Notes under the pieces: generated by a model | The model's input: only the letters and a program-made list of their open reading frames with translations | What the model was told of the DNA's origin: nothing | The model's database searches: none | Assembly: GCA_011250595.1 (NCBI GenBank) | Contig: JAANMP010000024.1 | Span: 1-63,479, forward strand | Origin: Bacillus sp. MM2020_1 | Lineage (GTDB): Bacteria; Bacillota; Bacilli; Bacillales; Cytobacillaceae | Length of the DNA stretch: 63,479 bases | Reading direction: 5' to 3' | Shown here: positions 54,313 to 62,011 of the stretch, in pieces | Position numbering within the stretch: position 1 is the stretch's first letter | Layout: every line of letters begins with the position of its first letter | Program-made: the position numbers and the translations under genes

Positions 54313-55161
54313 TTGGCACAAAAATGCAGTGGAAGGGTGTATGAAATGGTAGGTTTAAAATCTGGGAAAATTGAAGGATTCGAGCAGTTTTCACAATTTA
54401 CTTCGCTACAGGAATTGAATACTCATATCGAGATGTGGTTAGCGGTACATAAGCATGATTTTTCAAAAGGAGCATTGATTGGATTGAAGCGGCTGGTTCG
54501 TTTTTCTGCCAAAATACCCGGCGTGTGCAATGCCAAAATTGGGACCATCTTAAAAGCCATTCATCAGGAATACAAAGATCATGGAATCTCCCGTTCTACC
54601 TTTAAACGAATGATTCAAAAGGCAAAGGAATTAGGAATCCTCTCCGTTTATGAAACCGAAAGAAAAAATGGTTCACAGTCTAGTAATTTGTACTCGTTTA
54701 ATCGCTTTCCTTCAAATGAACCACCGAAAGAGGAAATCATGAACCACCCTAAAGAAACTAATAATCTTTTAAAAACTGAAGATCAAAAGAAAAAAGAACG
54801 TAGAGAAGAACCGTCCGAATTAGATCACACTTATGTGAGTGACCGAGTTCCACAGCCTTTTGTTCAGTTGGTAAAGTGCTTCTTTCCTGAAGCAAAGACA
54901 ATCGAAGAGTATTGGAAAATGGTGAAAATCTCTGCCTATCAATACCTTTGGGAGAATGATTCCGAACTCATTCTAGAGGTCGCCACCCAATCCTTTAAGC
55001 AGCTAATCCGGAAGCTGAAGTTCAACCGCAACATCAAAAACCCATTCGGCTATTTTTATGGAATCCTAGATAATAAGTTTTTCATACTTTATGATGAAGC
55101 ACTCAAAGAGAAGTATGATTCGAATGATGTCGAAATGGTGTTTAGTCTGGGGTTGAATTAA
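54313..55161 (+). CDS. Winged-helix DNA-binding protein linked to repeat families
   Basis: A 282-residue protein. The ATG at 54346 (MVGLKSGKIEGFEQFSQFTS) is an alternative start to 54313. Residues about 60-115 look like a replication-initiator-type winged helix: GALIGLKRLVRFSAKIPGVC, NAKIGTILKAIHQEYKDHGI and SRSTFKRMIQKAKELGILSV. A charged linker follows, then a helical domain (YWKMVKISAYQYLW, FKQLIRKLKFNRNIKNPFGY). Repeat U lies upstream and a REP-like pair 40 bases downstream. A truncated copy of the gene end plus REP occurs at 26396-26663, so this may be a small mobile or selfish unit. The activity is unknown. Confidence 0.65.
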   Translation: MAQKCSGRVYEMVGLKSGKIEGFEQFSQFTSLQELNTHIEMWLAVHKHDFSKGALIGLKRLVRFSAKIPGVCNAKIGTILKAIHQEYKDHGISRSTFKRMIQKAKELGILSVYETERKNGSQSSNLYSFNRFPSNEPPKEEIMNHPKETNNLLKTEDQKKKERREEPSELDHTYVSDRVPQPFVQLVKCFFPEAKTIEEYWKMVKISAYQYLWENDSELILEVATQSFKQLIRKLKFNRNIKNPFGYFYGILDNKFFILYDEALKEKYDSNDVEMVFSLGLN

Positions 55162-55200
55162 TCATTAACTGTTTAGTGACAAGTTCTGCGTTTATACCAA

Positions 55201-55259
55201 AGGGTTGGCTCTTCTCATGGTTATTGATTAGGTAAGTACCGCCAGAACCGTCCCCATGG
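55201..55259. repeat. REP-like inverted pair, family 1
   Basis: AGGGTTGGCTCTTCTCATGG at the left, then the spacer ATTAGGTAAGTACCGC and the conserved arm CAGAACCGTCCCCATGG (55243-55259). It follows the winged-helix gene. Confidence 0.83.
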
Positions 55260-55344
55260 GTTTTTGTAAAACCCTGTCACTGAATTGTCACGAAATTAGG
55301 CGAATTATGGAGAATCCACATACTATAGTCTATGGTGATAAAGT

Positions 55345-55560
55345 CCCGCTTATTATTTAATAAGTAGGAGGGACAAACAAGATCATAACCACAGCATGGA
55401 ATCTCAACTGAGTAAATAAGGAAAAGAATCTTACATGCTAAGTGAGCAATCTACCCGCAAGCTGCCAATGTAGTCAGGGATTTCCATACACAAAGATGGA
55501 AACACATACTACTTTCTAACAGGCAGTATATGACAGTTATAGTAGTAGGTAGGCCTTTTT
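55345..55560 (+). promoter_or_regulatory. Structured region upstream of comK
   Basis: CTTATTATTTAATAAG is a 7-base inverted repeat followed by TAGGAGGG. Further on, TACTACTTT and GTAGTAGG can pair around a second stem, followed by GGCCTTTTTTG, which looks like a terminator or attenuator about 35 bases before the comK start. A 12-codon frame (from the ATG at 55435) lies between. A leader with attenuation is possible but unproven. Confidence 0.35.
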
Positions 55561-55593
55561 TGAAATCAATCGGATTTAAAGGAGAGGGAGACT

Positions 55594-56157
55594 ATTATTA
55601 TTCAAAAGAACTATTTTATTGAAAAGAAAATGATCTTACTAACGGGGGAATATGATGGGTATGGCAAGCAATGTGCACGAGTCATGGTAGGAGGAACGTC
55701 ATTTCTGGTCGATCGATCGCCCTTACATCTATTAGATGACACATTAACACACATAGGTTACGACCTAAGAGGAGCAATGGCCAGTGCCAAACTCATTCTA
55801 GGTGAACGGTCGAGATGTCCGATTATTGTTAACCCTTATCTGGGTATTTGCCTATTTCCAAACAAATCACCACATAATGCTGATTGTATCTGGTTCAACC
55901 CCGAACATATTGTGAGGACGATTGCGGTCGGAAGTAAGACTAAGGTCGAATTAAGTAATAGGCATTCCATTATTGTCGATTCAAGATTAGCTTTCTTTAA
56001 TAATAGAATTCACAATGCGAATCAATTGTTGCAAACAGCTATGAAAAGAGGAAACCACCCGGGCCCGATTACTTTTTACCTCGAACCTAAAACAACACAT
56101 CTGCTAACCAAAGAGACAACAGGAAAATATAATTTTACACACTTAGAGGATAACTAA
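55594..56157 (+). CDS. comK: ComK competence transcription factor
   Basis: ComK-family signature: ERSRCPIIVNPYLGICLFPN followed by KSPHNADCIWFNPEHIVRT, then NRHSIIVDSRLAFFNNRI. ComK activates late competence genes by binding AT-rich boxes in the minor groove. I place the start at the ATT at 55594, because AAAGGAGAGG lies 9 bases before it and the added residues (IIQKNYFIEKKMILLTGEYD) continue the ComK N-terminal beta strand. The first ATG (55630) has no ribosome binding site. The product is then about 187 residues, near the usual 190. The XRE gene follows after 50 bases. Confidence 0.85.
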   Translation: MIIQKNYFIEKKMILLTGEYDGYGKQCARVMVGGTSFLVDRSPLHLLDDTLTHIGYDLRGAMASAKLILGERSRCPIIVNPYLGICLFPNKSPHNADCIWFNPEHIVRTIAVGSKTKVELSNRHSIIVDSRLAFFNNRIHNANQLLQTAMKRGNHPGPITFYLEPKTTHLLTKETTGKYNFTHLEDN

Positions 56158-56207
56158 AAATATAATTGTCAATCTGTTCAATTGATTGATAGAAAAGGAG
56201 TAACTCT

Positions 56208-56471
56208 TTGGATAAATTAGCATCTGTTCGCTTTGGAAATGTATTAAAGAAATTAAGAAATGCTCAGGAGCTTTCTCAAGAGGTATTGGCCGACCGCTGC
56301 TGTCGACATCCATCATATATCAGCTTACTGGAAAGAAATCTGAAAAACCCTAGCCTAGATACCATCGTTGCTCTTGCAATCGGTTTGGATATGAAAGCTT
56401 CTGAAATGTTAAAGGAAATCGAACAACACCCTGAGAACGGCTGGTTAATGAGGGGCAAGAATAATAGTTGA
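56208..56471 (+). CDS. XRE-family helix-turn-helix regulator
   Basis: An 87-residue protein with a TTG start and AAAAGGAG 7 bases before it. The HTH_3 fold is clear: VRFGNVLKKLRNAQELSQEV, LADRCCRHPSYISLLERNL and NPSLDTIVALAIGLDMKASE. There is no sensor domain. It probably shares a transcript with comK (50-base gap) and might tune competence or a repeat-linked function. Similar small regulators are often orphan. Confidence 0.8.
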   Translation: MDKLASVRFGNVLKKLRNAQELSQEVLADRCCRHPSYISLLERNLKNPSLDTIVALAIGLDMKASEMLKEIEQHPENGWLMRGKNNS

Positions 56472-56668
56472 TAGTAAAAAATGGGGAGACTCTACTAAAG
56501 TACTCCACTAACCACTTGCTATGAAATGTCAGGGGGTGATATAGGCACCTCATTATTTTGTATCTTTGCCGAAATTACTGTTTGGATATTTTTCAACACT
56601 TTTCAACCCAAGTTCAAACCAATTTACGCATCATCAACTTATTAGAGACCAGATTTCAAGGCTTTTCC

Positions 56669-57250
56669 TTATTCGGTAACGCCTATATATATATCCCGCG
56701 GGGGCAGGGAGCTCAAACTTTTGCAATATTTCTCCCGCCTCTGTTCGATTGTCCCATCGTAATAGTCTAAAAGGCAGTTCATATTCATAAATCGCGGCTG
56801 GACCGAGCCGGGATACTTAAATAGATAAAAGCTGCTCCAAGGATAGTAGTCAGGCTGCTTGACCATCTTTGCCTCAACGGGATTTAAATGAATGTAGCGG
56901 CTGACCTCAAGCATCCCTTCTTTATCTTCAATCACCTTGTCATAATAGCGTTTTTCATACACATGTCCTGTTAAACGATACTTGGCATTGTAATAGTTTG
57001 CGTACCTTTTATTGATTAGAGACATCAGTTTTGAAATGGGAATTTCTCGTGATCGAATCTGCAGGTGATAATGATTGTTCATTAAGCAATAGGAAGCCAT
57101 TTCAAAAGGTATTTTTTCATGAAGCTGATCGAGGATGTGCAAGAATGCTTGAAAATCAGTTGCGTTTCGGAACAACGGATCACGCCGGTTGCCCCTGCAG
57201 TTAATATGGTAAAAACGATGGGGAATCCAGATTCTTTTCTCACGTGACAT
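56669..57250 (-). CDS. REP-associated tyrosine transposase (RAYT, TnpA-REP)
   Basis: A 193-residue Y1 transposase-like protein. It has the HUH motif in YCLMNNHYHLQIRS (His about 60 and 62), the RAYT-type start RIWIPHRFYHINCRGNRRDP and the family motif RYIHLNPVEAKMV with YPWSSF. LMSLINKRYANYYNAKY contains the probable catalytic tyrosine. RAYTs are domesticated single-strand DNA transposases tied to REP sequences, not free IS. Its ATG directly follows the yifB stop (TAAATG), so it is translationally coupled. REP-like families 1 and 2 in this window are candidate targets. Confidence 0.9.
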   Translation of the reverse strand: MSREKRIWIPHRFYHINCRGNRRDPLFRNATDFQAFLHILDQLHEKIPFEMASYCLMNNHYHLQIRSREIPISKLMSLINKRYANYYNAKYRLTGHVYEKRYYDKVIEDKEGMLEVSRYIHLNPVEAKMVKQPDYYPWSSFYLFKYPGSVQPRFMNMNCLLDYYDGTIEQRREKYCKSLSSLPPRDIYIGVTE

Positions 57251-58786
57251 TTACGTTTCCCTCGCGATCGATTGTTGTTTATGAAGACCTTGACGTCTTA
57301 GTGTCATTGCTTCCCAAATGGCTGTATCAGTTATTTGGTCCTCGCCAGCTAGATCAGAAATTGTTCTTGCCAAACGAATGATTTTGATTTGAACCCGATT
57401 ACTCCAATTCTGTTTTGATGCCACGTTCATAAGCATCTTTTGCTGGTCACTTGTTAATGGACTTGTGGCAGTAATGACTTCAAATGGAGCTTTTGCATTA
57501 GTGATTTCCGTTTGATAACGTTGATATTGAAGTTGTCGTGCCTTTTCCACCCGCTTGCGAATGGCAGTGGATGATTCTTGGCCCTTTGATGGCTGTTCTA
57601 AGTTAATCGACTGTAATGACAAATGGATATCAAGGCGGTCGTAAACTGGTCCTGATATTCGGTTTCGATAGGTCTGAATTTGCTTTTGTGTACATGTGCA
57701 GTAATGATGATTGGAACCGAAATACCCACATGGACATGGATTCATGGCACCAATCAGGATAAAATTTGAAGGATACGTCACAGTGGAATGTGCCCTGCCG
57801 ATTGTTACTTGTCCAGTTTCTAGCGGTTGCCTTAACATATCGATCGTCTTTTTCGTGAATTCCGCAATTTCATCTAGAAATAATACCCCTCGATGCGCCA
57901 GAGAAATTTCCCCTGGCCTCGGTGAAGAACCCCCTCCAATAATAGCAACTGAAGATGCGGAATGGTGTGGGTTTCGATAAGGGGCACTTTGATGAAAGAT
58001 TCGCCTCTCTCCCGCAAGCTGATATAGACTCATTACTTCTAATTGTGCTTGATTCGTAAGAGTGGGTAATATAGATGGAAAGGTTTCCGCCAGCAAACTT
58101 TTCCCACATCCGGGCGGACCGCTCATAAGGACATTATGTTCACCAGCAGCAGCAATTTCAAGCGCTCTTTTTGCTTGTTCATGGCCAATTACATGTCGGA
58201 AGTCTTTTTGTGGCAAGTCAGAAAAAAGAGGAAATTGTTCATTGGATTTTAATTGAGGGAGAAATGACAGCAGTTCTTGACCTTCTAAGTGCTGAACCAC
58301 GTCTTCGATATGCTGAACAACGATGCATTCCAAATCTTTCAGCATATGGATTGGTATTGTTTGATCAAAGGGAAGATAGACTTTCTTTAGACCAAGTCCT
58401 TTCGCAGAAATCAGTGCAGGCAACATCCCGTCTGCTTTTACAACCATACCATCAAGAGACAATGCCCCAATAAACGCGGCATCGATTGGAATCTCACCCT
58501 TAATCATATTAAGCTCCTTCAAAGCCGCTATCGCAATCGCCAGATCAAAAAGAGGCCCATTTTTCTTATGCTCAGATGGCGAGAGATTCACCACGACCTT
58601 CTGATCCGTAACATCCACATCAAAATGGCCCAGTGCCGCCACTACCCGTTCCCTCGACTCCTTTACTGAAGCATCTGGCAACCCAACAATCACCATCGAT
58701 TCCGTACCAGTCCTAATCCTTACCTCTACTTGCACACGATAGCCTTCCAATCCTTTTAAACCGATACTTGCTACTTTTACCGTCAT
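57251..58786 (-). CDS. YifB/ComM family Mg-chelatase-like AAA+ ATPase
   Basis: A 511-residue protein with the standard ComM layout. An N-terminal ChlI/Lon-like domain (MTVKVASIGLKGLEGYRVQV, LSPSEHKKNGPLFDLAIAIA) is followed by the AAA+ core with Walker A SGPPGCGKSLLAET and Walker B GVLFLDEIAEF. Zinc-type cysteines lie in NPCPCGYFGSNHHYCTCTQ, and a C-terminal Mg_chelatase_C domain follows (ISGPVYDRLDIHLSLQSI). ComM of this family is a hexameric helicase that promotes branch migration during natural transformation. The neighbouring comK fits a competence theme. The RAYT gene starts directly at its stop codon. Confidence 0.92.
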   Translation of the reverse strand: MTVKVASIGLKGLEGYRVQVEVRIRTGTESMVIVGLPDASVKESRERVVAALGHFDVDVTDQKVVVNLSPSEHKKNGPLFDLAIAIAALKELNMIKGEIPIDAAFIGALSLDGMVVKADGMLPALISAKGLGLKKVYLPFDQTIPIHMLKDLECIVVQHIEDVVQHLEGQELLSFLPQLKSNEQFPLFSDLPQKDFRHVIGHEQAKRALEIAAAGEHNVLMSGPPGCGKSLLAETFPSILPTLTNQAQLEVMSLYQLAGERRIFHQSAPYRNPHHSASSVAIIGGGSSPRPGEISLAHRGVLFLDEIAEFTKKTIDMLRQPLETGQVTIGRAHSTVTYPSNFILIGAMNPCPCGYFGSNHHYCTCTQKQIQTYRNRISGPVYDRLDIHLSLQSINLEQPSKGQESSTAIRKRVEKARQLQYQRYQTEITNAKAPFEVITATSPLTSDQQKMLMNVASKQNWSNRVQIKIIRLARTISDLAGEDQITDTAIWEAMTLRRQGLHKQQSIARET

Positions 58787-59109
58787 AATAAACCTCCAAT
58801 AATATTACTTGATATATCAATGAAATTAAAAATGGAATAAATAAAATCAGTTTTGAAGAAAAGTATGATCAAGTGATGGACCAATAAGAAGTTAAGTCAG
58901 GTGGATTAACAGAAGATATTCGGAGTCCAGAATACTGGTTAATAAATACTAATTTCTACAAAAAAATCAAAATTCCTTTAAAATTATTACAAAAATAGAC
59001 AAAAAGTATTCCCTCTGGCCACCACTATACAAATTTATATTTGGGACGTGGCAGGAGGAATTTTCTTCTCATCAAGAATATTTTTATGTATAATGGAGCT
59101 ATAATAAAA
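58787..59109. other. Intergenic region without recognisable gene
   Basis: AT-rich sequence upstream of yifB. No frame with a ribosome binding site and no repeat of the named families were seen. Confidence 0.5.
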
Positions 59110-59137
59110 AAGAGAAGTGCTACTAACACTTCTCTTC
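59110..59137. terminator. Terminator downstream of the small 59.2-kb ORF
   Basis: AGAGAAGTG and CACTTCTCT form a 9-base stem; on the minus strand it is followed by TTTTTTATTAT. Confidence 0.75.
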
Positions 59138-59176
59138 AGCAACCTCTACCGTCAGGGTGATGGTTGTTGGAGTAAA

Positions 59177-59359
59177 TTATTTTTGAGAACCACCCTTTTG
59201 CTTGCTACGGCGCGGGGTGGTTTTCTTGTTTTCTAGTATGTTTTTCCGAAAGAAATAAGCGCTCAATTCACGCATAACACCCTTCAGAACTTCTCGTAGA
59301 ATTTCAAGAAATGTTTCCCTGGTTATCACCTCCTTCCCGAAACGGAAAGAAGCAAACAA
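59177..59359 (-). CDS. Possible small peptide gene with a 3' hairpin
   Basis: The frame encodes up to 60 residues. The likely core is VITRETFLEILREVLKGVMR, then ELSAYFFRKN and a basic tail (KKTTPRRSKQKGG). GGAAGGAGGTGAT lies inside the frame, so a start after it (GTG or a downstream TTG) is plausible but not decided. The tail overlaps a hairpin (AACCACCC and GGGTGGTT). Together with the terminator at 59110-59137 this suggests a short independent transcript, possibly a small RNA or type I toxin-like peptide. Low confidence. Confidence 0.3.
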   Translation of the reverse strand: MFASFRFGKEVITRETFLEILREVLKGVMRELSAYFFRKNILENKKTTPRRSKQKGGSQK

Positions 59360-59541
59360 CCAACCACCCCAACAATATTCAGCTGCAACTCTATTCTATC
59401 ACTTTCCACCAGTCTAATAACCTATCAATCTTCGACAAACTTCGGGGTGTGACAGGCACCGGTATTATTGGTTTGGGCATGTATTCAGTCGGGAAATTGA
59501 CATATAATAATTGGAAATTCACTGGATGGTGCCTGGCACCA
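59335..59541. repeat. REP-like family 2, inverted pair
   Basis: GTGACAGGCACC (59449-59460) and GGTGCCTGGCAC (59528-59539) are inverted with one mismatch, about 67 bases apart. The left flank AAAGAAGC, then ACAACCAACCACCCCAACA is shared with 5005-5040. This is the only copy in the window with both arms. Confidence 0.78.
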
Positions 59542-59578
59542 TAGCCTTCATCAGGCACTGACGATAGCTTATGGATTA

Positions 59579-60121
59579 TCATCGATTATCGCGGAGTATT
59601 TTTTCAACTTCGAAGCAGATTGGATAAAGTGAGTCGAAGTCGTTTTTCCTAAGTGAGAGATTAGGAGTCCAATAACGTCCATGTGCGAGCCAATGACGAT
59701 AGCTTAGTAAGCCTTTAAAGTTCGTAAAAATGTGTCGAAGATCAGACTTGAATTCCTTCCATTCATCTATAATATGTTCTTCAAGTGATATTTTATCTCT
59801 TTTCTCTCGATAAATTCTGAGAAACGCGCGGTCAAGATCGCTTTTTCCTCTTTTATTTACACGCTCATGAAAGTCAACTCTTAGGCTAGCTTCGGTAGCA
59901 GCGAGTATATTAAACGTAGCGAGACGATCAAGCTCCATTTCCCGTGCTTCAAAAATCTCCCTTACCTCTGTCACGGTTAGTCCGACAAATTGATTTGAAA
60001 TAGGAGGCACGCCATTCAATACATTTTGCTTTAATAAGCGTATTGCTTCTAATGAATCTGTGTAATAGGCTGCGACTTGTTCAAGGGTTAGTTCTTCGTG
60101 CGAACGATTCAGCCTCGTCAT
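59579..60121 (-). CDS. HEPN-like protein (candidate RNase toxin)
   Basis: From the ATG at 60121 the product has 180 residues and is mostly helical. Near the C-terminus YRHWLAHGRYW contains Arg142 and His147, an R-x4-H motif of HEPN ribonucleases. The preceding helix is amphipathic (WKEFKSDLRHIFTNFKGLLS) and the pattern of a HEPN four-helix bundle fits (ATFNILAATEASLRVDFHER). The longer frame to 60211 overlaps the partner. The gene overlaps the upstream 181-aa gene by four bases (ATGA). HEPN proteins act as RNA-cleaving toxins in toxin-antitoxin and abortive-infection systems. Family assignment is by motif only. Confidence 0.6.
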   Translation of the reverse strand: MTRLNRSHEELTLEQVAAYYTDSLEAIRLLKQNVLNGVPPISNQFVGLTVTEVREIFEAREMELDRLATFNILAATEASLRVDFHERVNKRGKSDLDRAFLRIYREKRDKISLEEHIIDEWKEFKSDLRHIFTNFKGLLSYRHWLAHGRYWTPNLSLRKNDFDSLYPICFEVEKILRDNR

Positions 60122-60663
60122 CCATTGATCACCTGCATTAAAGTGTCTTTGAATGTTTCCTCGTTTACTTCGATATAATGAAGACGCGGCAAGCGAACCA
60201 TGAATTGCCAAACGAGTTCTTCCTTTGGTGTTGGAGCAGGGGGTTCTGGAGGTGTTTGTCCTTCCGAGTAGATAGCAGTATAGATTTGAGGGCCACCTGA
60301 ACGAGCAAGTAAAATTGTGGCCTTGCCTCGGGGTCCGTCCATATCAACTCGCCCCCCGGCTCCGATAATGTTAATTCCTATAGGAGTAAGTTTTACTGCT
60401 GACTTACCTATTTGAATGACTGTCTCTTGTGCTTTATAACGATATTCCTTACAACCACAAAGCTCATCTTCCATGAGTTCTTGAGTGTGTTCGGTTACCT
60501 TAACGCTGCCGTCATTAATGTATGGTTCTAACGCATTAGTGAGTACTTTATAGAGATCCTTTAAGCGGTCATTAAAAAACTGGACCTGTTCCTTTGCTTT
60601 CTCTGGTGATGCCATTTCTTCTTTCGCTTGTTGTTGAGATTTTATAAATTCATCGAAATCCAT
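60118..60663 (-). CDS. Partner protein of the HEPN-like gene
   Basis: A 181-residue soluble protein. The N-terminal third is helical and charged (MDFDEFIKSQQQAKEEMASP, FFNDRLKDLYKVLTNALEPY). The centre is beta-rich with two cysteines (EDELCGCKEYRYKAQETVIQ) and a Gly-rich stretch (GINIIGAGGRVDMDGPRGKA). A proline-rich linker (PPEPPAPTPKEE) precedes a last region (WQFMVRLPRLHYIEVNEETF). I recognise no family. It is translated first and coupled by ATGA to the HEPN-like gene, the usual order of antitoxin before toxin. Confidence 0.6.
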   Translation of the reverse strand: MDFDEFIKSQQQAKEEMASPEKAKEQVQFFNDRLKDLYKVLTNALEPYINDGSVKVTEHTQELMEDELCGCKEYRYKAQETVIQIGKSAVKLTPIGINIIGAGGRVDMDGPRGKATILLARSGGPQIYTAIYSEGQTPPEPPAPTPKEELVWQFMVRLPRLHYIEVNEETFKDTLMQVING

Positions 60664-60863
60664 GACATATAAGCTCCTTCACAAAGTAATTTTGTTGGAT
60701 CCAGTATACCATACGCCTTTATCTATAGGAATCCGCACAAAATTAAAACAATAATTGGGGAAATATATTATTAATCAGATCGACTGCCTTTGCACAAACG
60801 AAAATAGAGTTTTTGAACTAAGAGTTTAATAGCAATGACATAGCGTCTAAATGAATTACTTGC

Positions 60864-60898
60864 CACAATTCTAACACGTGTAGTTCGTTAGAATTGTG
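60864..60898. terminator. Perfect 12-base hairpin
   Basis: CACAATTCTAAC and GTTAGAATTGTG with an 11-base loop; no T-run. It lies 200 bases upstream of the HEPN operon. It could be a regulatory palindrome or a read-through block. Confidence 0.5.
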
Positions 60899-61049
60899 TT
60901 GAAAATTATAGAAAAGACGTTCAATAATCGAGCATTAATGTTTAAATAAGCAAGACGAGAAAACAACAGATCTATTTACTGTGTAGTACAAATATACAAT
61001 TCAATAGAAAATGATATTCCACAAGTTGGCGCGATTGCGGAAGGCCATA

Positions 61050-61090
61050 AGTCTAATTCCTCGGTAAAAATAAGGAGGATTAGGCTTTTT
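61050..61090 (+). terminator. Terminator-like hairpin in the 1.3-kb gap
   Basis: AGTCTAATTCCT pairs with AGGATTAGGCT (with a small bulge) and TTTTT follows. No gene on the plus strand was recognised before it. Confidence 0.55.
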
Positions 61091-61192
61091 CACTTCAAAA
61101 TCCTTGACGTTTTTCTATTGGTATACGGTTTACAGCAAGTGGCAAATTTCGTAACAACTGCTGGTAAAAAACATGACAGAGTTAGTACATTC

Positions 61193-61223
61193 TTGTGGCT
61201 GTAATCAAATGATTACAAGCCAC
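61193..61223. repeat. Long imperfect palindrome
   Basis: GTGGCTGTAATCA and TGATTACAAGCCAC around AA. The inner 18 bases (TGTAATCAAATGATTACA) are perfect. It adjoins the 22-bp tandem repeats. Confidence 0.7.
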
Positions 61224-61228
61224 TAGAT

Positions 61229-61305
61229 TTTACCACCCTTGCCAAGTTTTTTACCAATGTTCGCCAAGGAATTTACCATGCATCGCCAATGTATTTACCA
61301 ATGGA
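61229..61305 (+). repeat. Four tandem 22-bp repeats
   Basis: Units start at 61229, 61250, 61272 and 61294, each opening with TTTACCA and, in the first three, containing GCCAA near the end. Unit lengths are 21, 22 and 22 bases, and the last is partial. The array is iteron-like in layout, but no replication gene is adjacent. Confidence 0.72.
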
Positions 61306-61420
61306 TGAAAAAGGCCCTGAAGATTAAGATTTTAATAATCTTGTAGGACTTTTTGCATTCAGATAATTTAAGAATTGGTAAATTCTAATGGCCGTAATCA
61401 GCGTCCTTCTTTGAATTCTC

Positions 61421-61464
61421 ATATTCTACAAATCTCGACATATATCGGGCGGTGACAGGCACCA
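61421..61464. repeat. REP-like family 2 copy
   Basis: ATTCTACAAATCTCGACATA, then TATCGGGCGGTGACAGGCACC. It is nearly identical to 42021-42058. From 61465 to 61970 no gene or further repeat was seen. Confidence 0.75.
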
Positions 61465-61978
61465 TAGCCAATTAAAACATCCATTACCTGGGCTCATCTG
61501 CCTGAAACAAATACCTGATGAAATTCAACAAAAATTGCAAAAAATACACATATCGCAATAATAAATAAAATACCTTAATCCCTTTTATCCTATTTCTTCA
61601 TAATGAAAACTGCACCATTATTGCAAGAACGAGGTAGATAAAGAAATGAGCATTTTTTCTTATCACATGATTTAAGACATCTAGGTTCAGAGTGGTTCCT
61701 GGAGTAATTTTCTCCACAAAATTGGTAAACATTAATTAATTCCCATATTAAGATTGTCAGATCTCTGTGCTGGTTGTGCTGATTGATTAAATATTAGTAA
61801 CATCCATCTAACTACCAATATCCAAGTAAAATGGTTAATGAGTCTTCGGTTTTTAACATGACTAACTCCATTCTTTACTGATATAGTAAAATATATTCAG
61901 TTCCACCACTTTTCTACTACCAATTAAATTATCAATCTTCAACAGTTGTTCAAGGTCATGTCAGGATGTAAGCAAAAA

Positions 61979-62003
61979 AGCCCAAGCAAATGCCGCCTGG
62001 GCT
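61979..62003 (-). terminator. Terminator of galE
   Basis: AGCCCAAG and CTGGGCT form the stem; on the minus strand TTTTTTGC follows. It lies 9 bases after the galE stop. Confidence 0.82.
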
Positions 62004-62011
62004 CCCCCATA

